34,975 nucleotides of DNA from UBA3537 sp965662485 (GCA_965662485.1 CBFIIL010000014.1:1-34975); one strand, 5' to 3'. Positions 24,353 to 33,441 are shown, counted from the stretch's first letter. Program-made: numbers and translations. The notes: generated by a model not told the origin, from the sequence alone.

Positions 24353-25477
24353 AATAACAGAATAAAAAGGAACTTCTCGTTGAACTTTCTCTACAGCAAT
24401 ACCATAATTATGCAAAAGATCGTCTACCATCAAATCATAAAATTTGTAATGCAACTGCCAATCAAATTGCTGAAATTCGTCCTCAAGATCACTATTGGCT
24501 ACCACTGGTATTCCTGTGAGTGTCGAAAGCTTAAATACAAAATCATCTAACGTACTATTGTCTGCAGAAAATTGAATATCATCTACCAAAAACTGAGGAC
24601 TATCTGTACCCCAATCAATTTGATTTTTAGCCCAAAATTGATCTTTACAGCCAGAGCAACTCAGTTCCAATGCGTTTGCTTTTTTTGTAGTTTTTTTAAG
24701 TTTTAATCCTAAAACTTTTAAAATCTTTTTTGAAACTGATTCCAGATTTTTTTGAAATTGTACTTCCAAAACATACATCTTATTGTCTGGGCTACTAAGC
24801 TGAATTTGTTTTGGAGAAGATTTTAATAAAAACCCTAGAATATATTTTAGACTCCCCTCAATTTTCATGTAATTTGAGTTTCTAAAAATTATAATTCCTG
24901 GACTAAAATCAGATGAAGATTCTGAAATTTTATATGTTCCATCTAGCGTTTGTAAAGTGTCGCTCTCTAATTCGTAAGCTGTCAACTCAATTAATTGTTT
25001 TGCATCAAAACGATTTGATGATTGTCGTATAAACCGATTCAAATCATAGTTGTTTAAATTCGCAGGATTACCTTTCCAAACAATGCTTGCATCAGCGTCT
25101 AGAAGTACCGCATAAGGTAAATCTTTGACTCTATATTTCTTAAAAGTTTCTCCATCATAATCAATTGCAGTTGCAAAACGTGTTGGGCGTTTGCTTAAAA
25201 ACTTTTTTACAGTTTCTGGCGTTTCCTCAGAAATAGAAAGAATGTATAAATCTTTAATGTATTGCTCTTGAAGCACATCCAAATAGTCGGAAACTGTGAT
25301 ACATGGTCCGCACCAAGTGGCCCAAAACTCTATCATAAACAATTTTTGTTTTGAAGTTTCAGAGTGGTAATCTGATTTTTGAAGAAGTTCAGAAATTTTT
25401 ACTTGTGAAAAACTCTGACTTGAAATAAAGAAAATACCCAAAACAAGGGGAGATTTGATAAATTTAAAACGCATCAT
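24344..25477 (-). CDS. Secreted TlpA-like thioredoxin-fold protein with C-terminal extension
   Basis: This is a 377-residue protein with a signal peptide (LVLGIFFISSQSFSQ). Residues of about 40-150 form a TlpA/ResA-like thioredoxin domain with the redox motif WATWCGPC and the cis-Pro region (DLPYAVLLD). The remaining 220 residues include a CSGC pair and a C-terminal part (DDFVFKLSTLTGIPVVANS) that recalls DUF3738-type extensions; that match is tentative. It probably acts as a periplasmic thiol-disulfide oxidoreductase. It follows pyrF by 55 bases. Confidence 0.8.
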   Translation of the reverse strand: MMRFKFIKSPLVLGIFFISSQSFSQVKISELLQKSDYHSETSKQKLFMIEFWATWCGPCITVSDYLDVLQEQYIKDLYILSISEETPETVKKFLSKRPTRFATAIDYDGETFKKYRVKDLPYAVLLDADASIVWKGNPANLNNYDLNRFIRQSSNRFDAKQLIELTAYELESDTLQTLDGTYKISESSSDFSPGIIIFRNSNYMKIEGSLKYILGFLLKSSPKQIQLSSPDNKMYVLEVQFQKNLESVSKKILKVLGLKLKKTTKKANALELSCSGCKDQFWAKNQIDWGTDSPQFLVDDIQFSADNSTLDDFVFKLSTLTGIPVVANSDLEDEFQQFDWQLHYKFYDLMVDDLLHNYGIAVEKVQREVPFYSVIKK

Positions 25478-25532
25478 AATTAATTTGTTATTAAAAAATG
25501 TAACAAATATCGTGCTAAGTTAAATCTAGGTT

Positions 25533-26351
25533 TTAATTACCCAGCAAAATTGATTTCATTTGCTGTTGTAAATCTTTGGCTTTTTGTGCTGCATGTGCAG
25601 CAAAATCTTTGGTTTTGGAGGCATATATAATTCCTCTCGATGAGTTAATCAGTAGGCCTACATTTGAATTTAAACCATATTTACAAACATCTTCCAAACT
25701 TCCTCCTTGTGCACCTACACCTGGCACCAACAAAAAGTGATCTGGAATAATCTCTCTAATGGACTTAAAAAATTCAGCTTTTGTAGCACCAACAACATAC
25801 ATCAAATTATTGGAATTGTTCCATGTTTTTGAGGTTTCCAAAACCGATTGGTAAAAGGGTTTTGAACCGGACTCTAAAGTCTGAAAATCAAAAGCTCCAG
25901 AGTTTGACGTTAGCGCCAATAAAATGGTATGTTTATTTTCAAAATCTAAAAAAGGTTCAATAGAATCTTTACCCATATATGGAGCGGTAGTTATGCTATC
26001 AAAACCTAAATCTTCAAAAAATGCTTTGGCATACATACTGCTTGTATTTCCAATATCACCACGTTTTGCATCAGCAATAGTGAAAATTTCGGGATAATTT
26101 GCATTCAAATAATTAATGGTCTGCTTTAGGGCTTTCCACCCCTCTAGACCATTAGCCTCATAAAAAGCAATATTGGGTTTATAGGCCACACACAAATGAT
26201 GCGTTGCGTCTATTATGGCCTTGTTGAATTCAAAAATTGGTGAGGATAGTTTGAGAAGATGTTCTGGAATTTTAGATAAATCAACATCTAACCCAATGCA
26301 AAGAAACGATTGTTTTCTTTTTATTTCCGATACCAATTTTTCTGTATTCAT
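25533..26351 (-). CDS. pyrF: Orotidine 5'-phosphate decarboxylase (type 2)
   Basis: This is a 272-residue TIM-barrel enzyme catalysing the last step of UMP synthesis. CIGLDVDLSKIPEHL at the N-terminus, KPNIAFYEANG, TIADAKRGDIGNTS (catalytic Asp/Lys cluster), TTAPYMGKDSIEPF and LLVPGVGAQGG are the pattern of the longer, mycobacterial-type PyrF group. It starts 4 bases after prfA, so translation is probably coupled. The length is normal for this type. Confidence 0.94.
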   Translation of the reverse strand: MNTEKLVSEIKRKQSFLCIGLDVDLSKIPEHLLKLSSPIFEFNKAIIDATHHLCVAYKPNIAFYEANGLEGWKALKQTINYLNANYPEIFTIADAKRGDIGNTSSMYAKAFFEDLGFDSITTAPYMGKDSIEPFLDFENKHTILLALTSNSGAFDFQTLESGSKPFYQSVLETSKTWNNSNNLMYVVGATKAEFFKSIREIIPDHFLLVPGVGAQGGSLEDVCKYGLNSNVGLLINSSRGIIYASKTKDFAAHAAQKAKDLQQQMKSILLGN

Positions 26352-26355
26352 AGGC

Positions 26356-27435
26356 TTAAATTAAGTCTGAATCAGCTTTTAGTTTTTCTGTATTTTCGGC
26401 AAGCATTAGCTCGTCTATTATTTTTTGTACGTCTCCATTTATGATATTGGATAAATCGTATAAGGTCAATCCAATTCTGTGGTCAGTAACACGGCCTTGT
26501 GGATAGTTGTAGGTTCTAATTTTTGCACTTCGATCTCCAGAAGACACCATACTTTTTCGTTTTTCGGAATCGGCTGCTTGCTTTTTGGCTAGTTCCATTT
26601 CGTATAAACGAGAGCGTAAAACTTTTAGTGCTTTTTCAAGATTTTTGTGCGAAGATTTTTGATCTTGACAACTTACAATCATTCCTGTTGGCTCGTGATG
26701 AAGTTTAATCGCAGAGTAAGTTGTATTAACAGACTGACCGCCGGGCCCTGTTGATGTTGTTCTTTCAATTCTAACTTCAGTCATATCGAGTTCAATATCA
26801 AATTCTTCTGCTTCAGGCAAAACAATAACGGAAGCCGCACTTGTATGTACTCTACCTTGAGTTTCTGTTTGTGGGACCCGTTGAACTCGATGTACGCCAG
26901 CTTCAAATTTCATGGTTCCATAAACATCTTCTCCTGATACTTCAAAAATAATTTCTTTGTATCCTCCCGAAGTGCCTTCATTAAAATCTACAACATCTAC
27001 TTTCCAACCTTTTGATTCACAATATTTTGTATACATTCTATGTAAATCACCTGCAAAAATACTAGCCTCATCTCCTCCGGTTCCTGCACGAACCTCAACA
27101 ACAACATTTTTGGTATCTTCTGGATCTTTTGGAATCAATAGAAATTTAATTTCTTCTTCAATTTCAGGGAGTTTTGATTTGGCTTCATCGAGTTGCATTT
27201 TGGCCATTTCTACCATTTCTGCGTCAGTTCCATCTGAAATAATTTCTTGCGCTTCATCTATATTTGACATTAGCGATTTATAGATTTCTCCTCGATCTAA
27301 AATCTTCTTTAAATCTTTATATTCCTTGTTAATTTGAACATAACGTTTTTGGTCAGAAATAATATCTGGTTGAATAATAAGGTCGCTTACCTCATCGAAA
27401 CGTTGTTGTATAATTTGAATTCTTTCTAACATCAA
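26356..27435 (-). CDS. prfA: Peptide chain release factor 1
   Basis: This 359-residue factor terminates translation at UAA and UAG. It has the RF1-type PxT stop-recognition motif (VQRVPQTETQGRVHTSAA) and the catalytic GGQ loop (TSTGPGGQSVNTTYSAIKLHH), followed by HKNLEKALKVLRSRLYE. The N-terminal helical domain (EEIKFLLIPKDPEDTKNVVVEVRAGTGGDEAS) is normal. Two ATGs stand in tandem at the start. It follows purM by 53 bases and is closely followed by pyrF. Confidence 0.96.
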   Translation of the reverse strand: MMLERIQIIQQRFDEVSDLIIQPDIISDQKRYVQINKEYKDLKKILDRGEIYKSLMSNIDEAQEIISDGTDAEMVEMAKMQLDEAKSKLPEIEEEIKFLLIPKDPEDTKNVVVEVRAGTGGDEASIFAGDLHRMYTKYCESKGWKVDVVDFNEGTSGGYKEIIFEVSGEDVYGTMKFEAGVHRVQRVPQTETQGRVHTSAASVIVLPEAEEFDIELDMTEVRIERTTSTGPGGQSVNTTYSAIKLHHEPTGMIVSCQDQKSSHKNLEKALKVLRSRLYEMELAKKQAADSEKRKSMVSSGDRSAKIRTYNYPQGRVTDHRIGLTLYDLSNIINGDVQKIIDELMLAENTEKLKADSDLI

Positions 27436-27488
27436 TTATAAATATTGTGAGCAAAAATAGTGCTTTAAGATGAAATTTAACTTAAAAA

Positions 27489-28667
27489 CTAATATTCAAA
27501 TGTTCCAAAATCACTTTTGATGGTCAATTTTTTTGTTGGTGAAGCTTCTACTCGACCAATTATTTGTGCATCAACATCAAATTTTGAGGCAATTTCAATA
27601 ATGTCTTTTGCAATTTCTGGCTGAACATAAAGCTCCATTCTATGACCACAATTGAACACCTGATACATCTCTTTCCAGTCTGTTTTGGATTGTTCTTGAA
27701 TCAATTTGAACAAAGGTGGAATGGGGAACATATTGTCTTTTATAATGTGATGTTCGTCAATAAAATGTAGAATTTTAGTTTGTGCTCCTCCGCTACAATG
27801 CACCATTCCATGAATATTTTCTGTGGAGCAAGCTTTTAAAATTGCTTTGATTATTGGCGCATAGGTACGTGTTGGAGAAAGTACAAGTTTACCAGCATTT
27901 ATTGGAGAATTTCCCACAGCATCTGTAAGTTGAATTTGACCTGAATAGACCAATTCTTCGGGAACAGCAGCATCAAAAGTTTCTGGATATTTTTTGGCAA
28001 CATTTTTATGAAAAACATCGTGCCTTGCCGAAGTCAATCCATTACTTCCCATGCCTCCATTGTACTGATGTTCGTAAGTGGCTTTTCCAAAAGAGGCCAA
28101 TCCAACAATAACATCGCCAGGGCGAATATTGGCATTGTCTATGACTGCGCTCCGTTTCATGCGTGCGGTTACTGTAGAATCTACAATAATGGTGCGCACT
28201 AAATCTCCAACATCAGCAGTTTCCCCACCTGTTGAATGAATAGTAACACCGTGCTTTTTTAAATCTGAAATAAGTTCCTCTGTACCATTAATAATTGCAG
28301 AAATCACTTCGCCGGGAATCAAATTTTTATTCCTTCCTATGGTAGATGATAGCATGATATCTTCTGTTGCTCCAACACACAATAAATCATCAATATTCAT
28401 AATGAGTGCATCTTGTGCAATGCCTTTCCAAACGGAAAGATCACCTGTTTCTTTCCAATAGGCGTAAGCCAAGGAACTTTTTGTGCCAGCACCGTCTGCA
28501 TGCATCACAAGGCAATAGTTGTCATCACGCGTTAGATGGTCTGGGACAATTTTACAGAACGCTTTGGGAAACAATCCTTTATCTATATTTTTTATTGCAT
28601 GATGCACATCTTCTTTGGACGATGAAACACCGCGTTGTGCATACCTTTGACTTTCCTCGTTTCCCAT
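27489..28667 (-). CDS. purM: Phosphoribosylformylglycinamidine cyclo-ligase (AIR synthase)
   Basis: This 392-residue ATP-dependent enzyme makes aminoimidazole ribonucleotide in purine synthesis. It has HADGAGTKSSLAY, DALIMNIDDLLCVGAT, GGETADVGDLV and GDVIVGLASFGK in the expected order of the PurM fold, and CSGGAQTKILHF and VFNCGHRMELYV in the C-terminal half. It is longer than the roughly 345-residue proteobacterial enzyme, consistent with the Bacteroidota type. It opens the purM-prfA-pyrF run. A TAAATTTG element lies 17 bases before its ATG. Confidence 0.9.
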   Translation of the reverse strand: MGNEESQRYAQRGVSSSKEDVHHAIKNIDKGLFPKAFCKIVPDHLTRDDNYCLVMHADGAGTKSSLAYAYWKETGDLSVWKGIAQDALIMNIDDLLCVGATEDIMLSSTIGRNKNLIPGEVISAIINGTEELISDLKKHGVTIHSTGGETADVGDLVRTIIVDSTVTARMKRSAVIDNANIRPGDVIVGLASFGKATYEHQYNGGMGSNGLTSARHDVFHKNVAKKYPETFDAAVPEELVYSGQIQLTDAVGNSPINAGKLVLSPTRTYAPIIKAILKACSTENIHGMVHCSGGAQTKILHFIDEHHIIKDNMFPIPPLFKLIQEQSKTDWKEMYQVFNCGHRMELYVQPEIAKDIIEIASKFDVDAQIIGRVEASPTKKLTIKSDFGTFEY

Positions 28668-28683
28668 AAATTTTTATGAATTA

Positions 28684-28691
28684 CAAATTTA
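28684..28691 (-). promoter_or_regulatory. purM: Putative -7 element of purM promoter (TAAATTTG)
   Basis: The reverse-strand TAAATTTG matches TAnnTTTG exactly and ends about 16 bases before the purM ATG. No clear TTG lies 17-23 bases upstream. Confidence 0.35.
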
Positions 28692-28741
28692 ATACAGTAT
28701 TTGATGTTTTGGAATAAAAAACGTTTAAAAATTTTCAACTC

Positions 28742-30928
28742 TTATCTTGTAAAGAGTAACTCCCTGTATTTTGGTAGTGGCCAAAGTTCGTCGTCTATCA
28801 ATAATTCTAGTTTATCACAATTGTAACGAATTTCATCAAAAAATGGTTTTACCTTATTACAATAAGACTCAGCTTTATTGATGGACTCTTCAATGATATT
28901 TGCTTTTTTACGTTCATTGATCATTTTTGTAACTCCAGAATTAATGGACTCAATATTGGTTGATATGTCCTTGATTAGAACCAATTGCTCGCTAGCATAT
29001 TTCTTAAAATCATTTCCATAAATATCTTTTAATCCTCGAACATTATTGATAAGGATATTTTGATATTTTACCGCTGTGGGTATGATATGATTTCGTGCAA
29101 TATCGCCAAGAACACGTCCTTCAATTTGAATTCGGTTGATATAATCTTCAACCTCAATTTCGTAGCGTGCCTCAATTTCGGTTTTATTCATCACTCCTAA
29201 CCCTTCATAAAGTGCTATTGTTGATGGTGCAATTTTTATTTTTAGAGCTTCGGGTGTATTTTTATTGTTGCTTAAGCCACGTTTTTTAGCTTCTTTTTGC
29301 CAAGCATCTCCATACCCATTTCCTTCAAATAAAATCGATTTTGAAGTTTTAATATACTCTCTCAAAACATTAAAAATAGCCTCATCTTTTTTAAGACCTT
29401 TTTTGTCTATTAAAACATCTGCTTCTGCTTTAAAATCTATAAGTTGTTTGGCAACAATAGTATTAAGTACTGTCATTGGATTGGCACAATTGGCCGTAGA
29501 CCCCACCGCACGGAATTCAAATTTATTTCCAGTGAAGGCAAAAGGTGATGTGCGATTTCGATCTGTATTATCTAAAAGAATTTCAGGAATTTTTCCGACA
29601 ACATTCAGTTTTAAATCTGTTTTTTCTTTTGGTGATAATTTACCTTTTGTAACACCCTCAAGTTCACTTAAAACTTTTGTGAGTTGTGCCCCAATAAATA
29701 CAGACATAATAGCAGGGGGAGCTTCATTTGCTCCAAGTCGATGGTCGTTACTCGCTGAGGCAATAGATGCACGCAATAATTCTTCATTATCACAAACTGC
29801 TTTAATTGTATTGATAAAAAAGGTAAGAAATTGTAAATTACTCATTGGTGTTTTTCCTGGAGCCAAAAGATTTACTCCTGTATCTGTGCTCAAACTCCAA
29901 TTGTTATGCTTTCCTGAACCATTGACTCCTGCAAATGGTTTTTCATGAAATAAAACTTTAAAATGATGACGTTCAGCTACTTTTTTCATCAAATCCATCA
30001 CTAAAGAATTATGATCAACAGCAAGATTTGCTTCTTCATAGATTGGTGCCAATTCAAATTGGTTTGGAGCAACTTCGTTATGACGTGTTTTTACAGGTAT
30101 TCCCAAAAGAATAGATTCTTTTTCTAAATCCCGCATAAAATTTAAAGCACGTGTTGGAATAGTTCCAAAATAGTGATCATCTAATTGCTGTCCTTTTGCC
30201 GAGGAATGTCCTAAAAGGGTTCTTCCGGTAAGTTCCAAATCTGGTCTAGAAACGGCAAGGGATTTGTCAATTAAAAAATATTCTTGTTCCCAACCCAATG
30301 AGGCCGAAACTTTCTTAACATTTTTATCAAAATAGCGAGCCACTGAAGTAGCTGCATCATCAACAGCGTGTAGAGCACGAAGAAGAGGAGTTTTATAATC
30401 AAGGGCTTCGCCTGTGTATGCTACAAAAACTGTCGGAATACAAAGCGTTGTTCCAAAAATAAAAGCTGGTGAAGTTGGGTCCCATGCTGTATATCCACGA
30501 GCTTCAAATGTATTGCGAATTCCACCGTTTGGGAACGAAGATGCATCGGGTTCTTGCTGCACTAGCTGGTTGCCTTCAAATTGTTCTATTGCTTCTCCAG
30601 GCCCAACAGTTTCAAAAAAAGCATCATGTTTTTCGGCAGTTGCACCAGTAAGAGGTTGAAACCAATGGGTGTAGTGTGTTACCCCTTTGGCCATTGCCCA
30701 TTCTTTCATAGCAGTTGCAATTTGGTCGGCAATATCACGACTTATCGTTTGATTTTTTTCAATGGCTGTTGCTAGGTTTTTATATGTTGCTTTTGGTAAA
30801 GAACTGCGCATGGCAGCATTTCCAAAAACATTTGAACCATAATCTATAGATCGTTTGGAATCTTCCTGAACAGAAATTGAAGCTCTATTCATTGATGATT
30901 TAAGTGCATGAAAACGTAGTGTTGACAT
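28742..30928 (-). CDS. glnN: Glutamine synthetase type III
   Basis: This 728-residue enzyme ligates ammonia to glutamate in the cytosol; the type III form is a large dodecamer typical of Bacteroidota and cyanobacteria. It has GVTHYTHWFQPLTG, SFPNGGIRNTFEARGYTAWD, SLGWEQEYFLID (metal-binding Glu), KTRHNEVAPNQFELAPI, GVNGSGKHNNWSLST (ATP/metal His) and NRTSPFAFTGNKFEFRAVGS. The length is the usual one (about 700-730). It is divergent from a second, type II glutamine synthetase across 254 bases, so nitrogen control may be shared. Confidence 0.95.
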   Translation of the reverse strand: MSTLRFHALKSSMNRASISVQEDSKRSIDYGSNVFGNAAMRSSLPKATYKNLATAIEKNQTISRDIADQIATAMKEWAMAKGVTHYTHWFQPLTGATAEKHDAFFETVGPGEAIEQFEGNQLVQQEPDASSFPNGGIRNTFEARGYTAWDPTSPAFIFGTTLCIPTVFVAYTGEALDYKTPLLRALHAVDDAATSVARYFDKNVKKVSASLGWEQEYFLIDKSLAVSRPDLELTGRTLLGHSSAKGQQLDDHYFGTIPTRALNFMRDLEKESILLGIPVKTRHNEVAPNQFELAPIYEEANLAVDHNSLVMDLMKKVAERHHFKVLFHEKPFAGVNGSGKHNNWSLSTDTGVNLLAPGKTPMSNLQFLTFFINTIKAVCDNEELLRASIASASNDHRLGANEAPPAIMSVFIGAQLTKVLSELEGVTKGKLSPKEKTDLKLNVVGKIPEILLDNTDRNRTSPFAFTGNKFEFRAVGSTANCANPMTVLNTIVAKQLIDFKAEADVLIDKKGLKKDEAIFNVLREYIKTSKSILFEGNGYGDAWQKEAKKRGLSNNKNTPEALKIKIAPSTIALYEGLGVMNKTEIEARYEIEVEDYINRIQIEGRVLGDIARNHIIPTAVKYQNILINNVRGLKDIYGNDFKKYASEQLVLIKDISTNIESINSGVTKMINERKKANIIEESINKAESYCNKVKPFFDEIRYNCDKLELLIDDELWPLPKYRELLFTR

Positions 30929-30952
30929 AATTATAGGTTTTTAATTCTTTGA

Positions 30953-30960
30953 CAAAATTA
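30953..30960 (-). promoter_or_regulatory. glnN: Putative -7 element of glnN promoter (TAATTTTG)
   Basis: The reverse-strand TAATTTTG fits TAnnTTTG and lies about 25 bases before the glnN ATG. The nearest TTG is only 13 bases upstream of it, too close for a normal -33 element. Confidence 0.35.
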
Positions 30961-31065
30961 AGATTCTTGTAAGCAAAAAACTGAGTCGTGCACAATTTTT
31001 ATTAACAATTTAAAAAATTATGATACTAAAAATTAAATATATTTTGATTAAACCCACAAAAAAAT

Positions 31066-31109
31066 AGGGGTAATGCAAAAAAAAGGGCAATGTTAATAAT
31101 TTTAACCCT
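31066..31109. repeat. Imperfect inverted repeat between the two glutamine synthetase genes
   Basis: AGGGGTAA (31066-31073) and TTAACCCT (31102-31109) are reverse complements except for one base, separated by 28 bases that include a run of A and a second GGGCAATG. G/C runs stand out in this otherwise AT-rich gap. It could be a binding site for a nitrogen regulator; the evidence is pattern only. I see no other structure in the 254-base gap beyond the two -7 elements. Confidence 0.25.
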
Positions 31110-31138
31110 CAAATTATTAGCGCACACATGCTTATTAT

Positions 31139-31146
31139 TATATTTG
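31139..31146 (+). promoter_or_regulatory. Putative -7 element of the type II glutamine synthetase promoter (TATATTTG)
   Basis: TATATTTG matches TAnnTTTG and lies 36 bases before the ATG at 31183. The -33 position holds TTA rather than TTG, so the match is partial. Confidence 0.5.
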
Positions 31147-31182
31147 CATTCAAAACATTTATAGAATACAAATTATATAATT

Positions 31183-32199
31183 ATGGCAAAATCTAAGTTA
31201 GAATACATTTGGTTAGATGGATACTTTCCAACTCAAAACATGAGAAGCAAAACCAAAGTTGAAGAAAATTTTAGTGGAAAACTAGAAGATTGTCCTATTT
31301 GGTCTTTTGATGGATCATCTACGAGGCAAGCGGAAGGCGGTTCTTCGGACTGTCTACTTAAACCTGTTGCTATTTATCCAGACCCTGCAAGAAGAGATGG
31401 ATACTTGGTAATGACTGAAGTATTAAACGCTGATGGTACGCCACATGAATCAAATGGAAGAGCAACAATTGATGATGAAGATGATGATTTCTGGTTTGGA
31501 TTTGAACAAGAATATTTTATAATGGATACCAAAACACAGCTTCCTCTTGGATTTCCAGTTGGTGGATATCCTGCACCTCAAGGAATGTACTACTGTTCTG
31601 TTGGTGGAAAAAATACTCACGGTCGTGATCTTGTTGAAGAGCATGCCAATTTGTGTATTGATGCTGGTCTTAACTTTGAAGGTATCAACCAAGAAGTTGC
31701 TTCAGGACAATGGGAATTTCAATTGTTTGCAAAAGGCGCTCAAAAAGCTGGAGATGAAATTTGGATTTCACGTTATTTATTAGATCGTTTAACAGAGAAA
31801 TATGGATACTACATTGACTATCACCCAAAACCTCTTGGAAAAGATATGGATTGGAATGGATCTGGAATGCATGCCAACTTCTCAAACACTACTCTTAGAA
31901 CTTGTGGCTCTCAAGAAACATATGAGAAAATATGTGAAGCATTTAGACCAGTAGTTAAAGAGCACATAGCTGTTTATGGAGAGTTTAACGACCAACGTCT
32001 TACCGGAGATCACGAAACACAATCTATCGATCAATTCAGTTTTGGAATATCGGATCGTGGAGCGTCAATAAGAATCCCAATCATTACCGTAGAAAAAGGA
32101 TGGAAAGGCTGGTTAGAAGACAGAAGACCTGCGTCTAACGGAGATCCATACAAAATTGCAGCACGAATCATCAAAACTGTAAAATCTGCAGATGTATAA
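31183..32199 (+). CDS. Glutamine synthetase type II (eukaryote-like)
   Basis: This 338-residue enzyme is far shorter than type I (about 470) or III (about 730) and has the eukaryotic GSII layout: KLEYIWLDGYFPTQNMRSKT, WSFDGSSTRQAEGGSSDCLL (beta-grasp and start of the active site), WFGFEQEYFIMD (metal Glu), GINQEVASGQWEFQ, WNGSGMHANFS (ATP/metal His) and DRGASIRIP. It forms glutamine from glutamate and ammonia, probably as a decamer. It has its own -7 element and a strong downstream terminator, so it is monocistronic and divergent from the type III gene. Confidence 0.95.
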   Translation: MAKSKLEYIWLDGYFPTQNMRSKTKVEENFSGKLEDCPIWSFDGSSTRQAEGGSSDCLLKPVAIYPDPARRDGYLVMTEVLNADGTPHESNGRATIDDEDDDFWFGFEQEYFIMDTKTQLPLGFPVGGYPAPQGMYYCSVGGKNTHGRDLVEEHANLCIDAGLNFEGINQEVASGQWEFQLFAKGAQKAGDEIWISRYLLDRLTEKYGYYIDYHPKPLGKDMDWNGSGMHANFSNTTLRTCGSQETYEKICEAFRPVVKEHIAVYGEFNDQRLTGDHETQSIDQFSFGISDRGASIRIPIITVEKGWKGWLEDRRPASNGDPYKIAARIIKTVKSADV

Positions 32200-32230
32200 T
32201 TTGAATTAGGAATTGAAACTTTCAATTTAC

Positions 32231-32274
32231 AAAAGCGGCTTCTAAATGAAGTCGCTTTTTTTATTTTTTTTTTT
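32231..32274 (+). terminator. Intrinsic terminator after the type II glutamine synthetase gene
   Basis: AAAAGCGGCTTC (32231-32242) pairs with GAAGTCGCTTTT (32248-32259), with one G-U pair and a 5-base loop. A long T-rich tract follows (to about 32274). Confidence 0.85.
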
Positions 32275-32424
32275 GTAAATTGGCACAGAATTAACCCCAA
32301 ATTCTATTGCAAAAACATGAAAAAAGTAATTTGAAATTTTAAAATTGAGATTAGATTTTTAATTAAAGGCATGCTATTTGATGCAATCTAACTCTAATAT
32401 TATTTTAAACTTAACCTAAACGCT

Positions 32425-33006
32425 ATGAAACAAGACCTCAATAAAATGATGTGCCTAGATATTTATCTCTCTGGCAAAGACTCCAAAAATTTTGATCATA
32501 AAATCAGCAGTAACACAATGGAAGACGACTGCTTTAAGCTGATGCCGCTTATTAGCTGGGACATGTTTAGTGACCATTATTTCAAAAAATTAAATGCATC
32601 TAAAAAATGTATGGATTTAAAAAAAATAAAAAGCTTTGCTAAAATACATGGTTGGGAAAATAATATTGAAACACTATTCAAATCGTTTGATTTTAGTGCA
32701 GTTATTCTTACAGACAAGAATAAAAATATCAAGTGGGTTAATGATGGTTTTACCAATATGACAGGTTACTCCAAAAAAGAAGCGTTAGAAAAAACAGCAG
32801 GGTTTTTGCAAGGCCCCAAGACCTCAAAAAAAAAGAAAGCAGAAATTGAATTTAAGCTAAAAGAAAACAGACCCTTCAAAACAACACTCATTAATTATCG
32901 AAAAAACAAATCTATCTATACCTGTGAAGTGTATATTTTTCCGCTTTACAATAAAGCAAATAAAACCACACACTTTCTGGCTTTGGAAAGAGAGATGTTA
33001 CAGTAA
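32425..33006 (+). CDS. LOV-like PAS-domain protein without the photoactive cysteine
   Basis: This is a 193-residue protein. Residues of about 85-190 form a PAS domain closest in pattern to LOV domains: ILTDKNKNIKWVNDGFTNMTGYSKKEA, then KTAGFLQGPKTS where LOV proteins have NCRFLQG, then LINYRKNKSIYTCEVYIFPLYN and HFLALEREM. The cysteine that bonds flavin is Ala at about 125, and the Gln near the end of the domain is Glu. It is therefore probably not a classical photoreceptor. There is no output domain; the first 80 residues are unrecognised. It may be a small sensory adaptor. A small lipoprotein gene follows 16 bases later. Confidence 0.8.
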   Translation: MKQDLNKMMCLDIYLSGKDSKNFDHKISSNTMEDDCFKLMPLISWDMFSDHYFKKLNASKKCMDLKKIKSFAKIHGWENNIETLFKSFDFSAVILTDKNKNIKWVNDGFTNMTGYSKKEALEKTAGFLQGPKTSKKKKAEIEFKLKENRPFKTTLINYRKNKSIYTCEVYIFPLYNKANKTTHFLALEREMLQ

Positions 33007-33022
33007 TTTTTATTAAACAACT

Positions 33023-33409
33023 ATGAGATTTTTAAAACCCATATTACTTTGTTGGTTGTTGATAACAGTTGGATGCACAGAAAGAGAAGAAATAAGTGAT
33101 TTACAAGTAAGATTTAAAAACACAACAGATTTTGACATCGAAAACTTAAAAATCAGCGATAAAACAATAGGTACTCTAAACTCATATCAAAGTACACAAT
33201 ACATTGATTTTGAAAAATTTGGATTTGACTCTGGGTTACCTGATGAAAGTTGCATTGGATTAATTAATAATGAAGCTATAGAAAGTTTTAATAAATTATA
33301 CTGGTGTGGAACTCAAAAAAATACCGTTTACAAAGGTTTTTATGAAATGATAATCACACTCAAAGAAGTTAATGGAACTAACTATTTAATGTTAAAAAAT
33401 CAAAACTAA
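33023..33409 (+). CDS. Small uncharacterised lipoprotein
   Basis: This is a 128-residue protein with a lipoprotein signal peptide (ILLCWLLITVGC; Cys at about 18). The mature part is short and beta-rich in appearance (LQVRFKNTTDFDIENLKISDKTIG), with an isolated Cys pair (ESCIGL, LYWCGTQ) that could form a disulfide. I do not recognise the family. It lies 16 bases after the PAS gene, same strand, so cotranscription is likely. It converges with hemL. Confidence 0.65.
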   Translation: MRFLKPILLCWLLITVGCTEREEISDLQVRFKNTTDFDIENLKISDKTIGTLNSYQSTQYIDFEKFGFDSGLPDESCIGLINNEAIESFNKLYWCGTQKNTVYKGFYEMIITLKEVNGTNYLMLKNQN

Positions 33410-33441
33410 GAAAACATATTTTTTAGTTTTTGAAATATTCA

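Noticed and set aside
29265..29948. 227-codon open frame on the plus strand
   Set aside because: It is antisense to the type III glutamine synthetase gene, with no recognisable domain and no promoter of its own.
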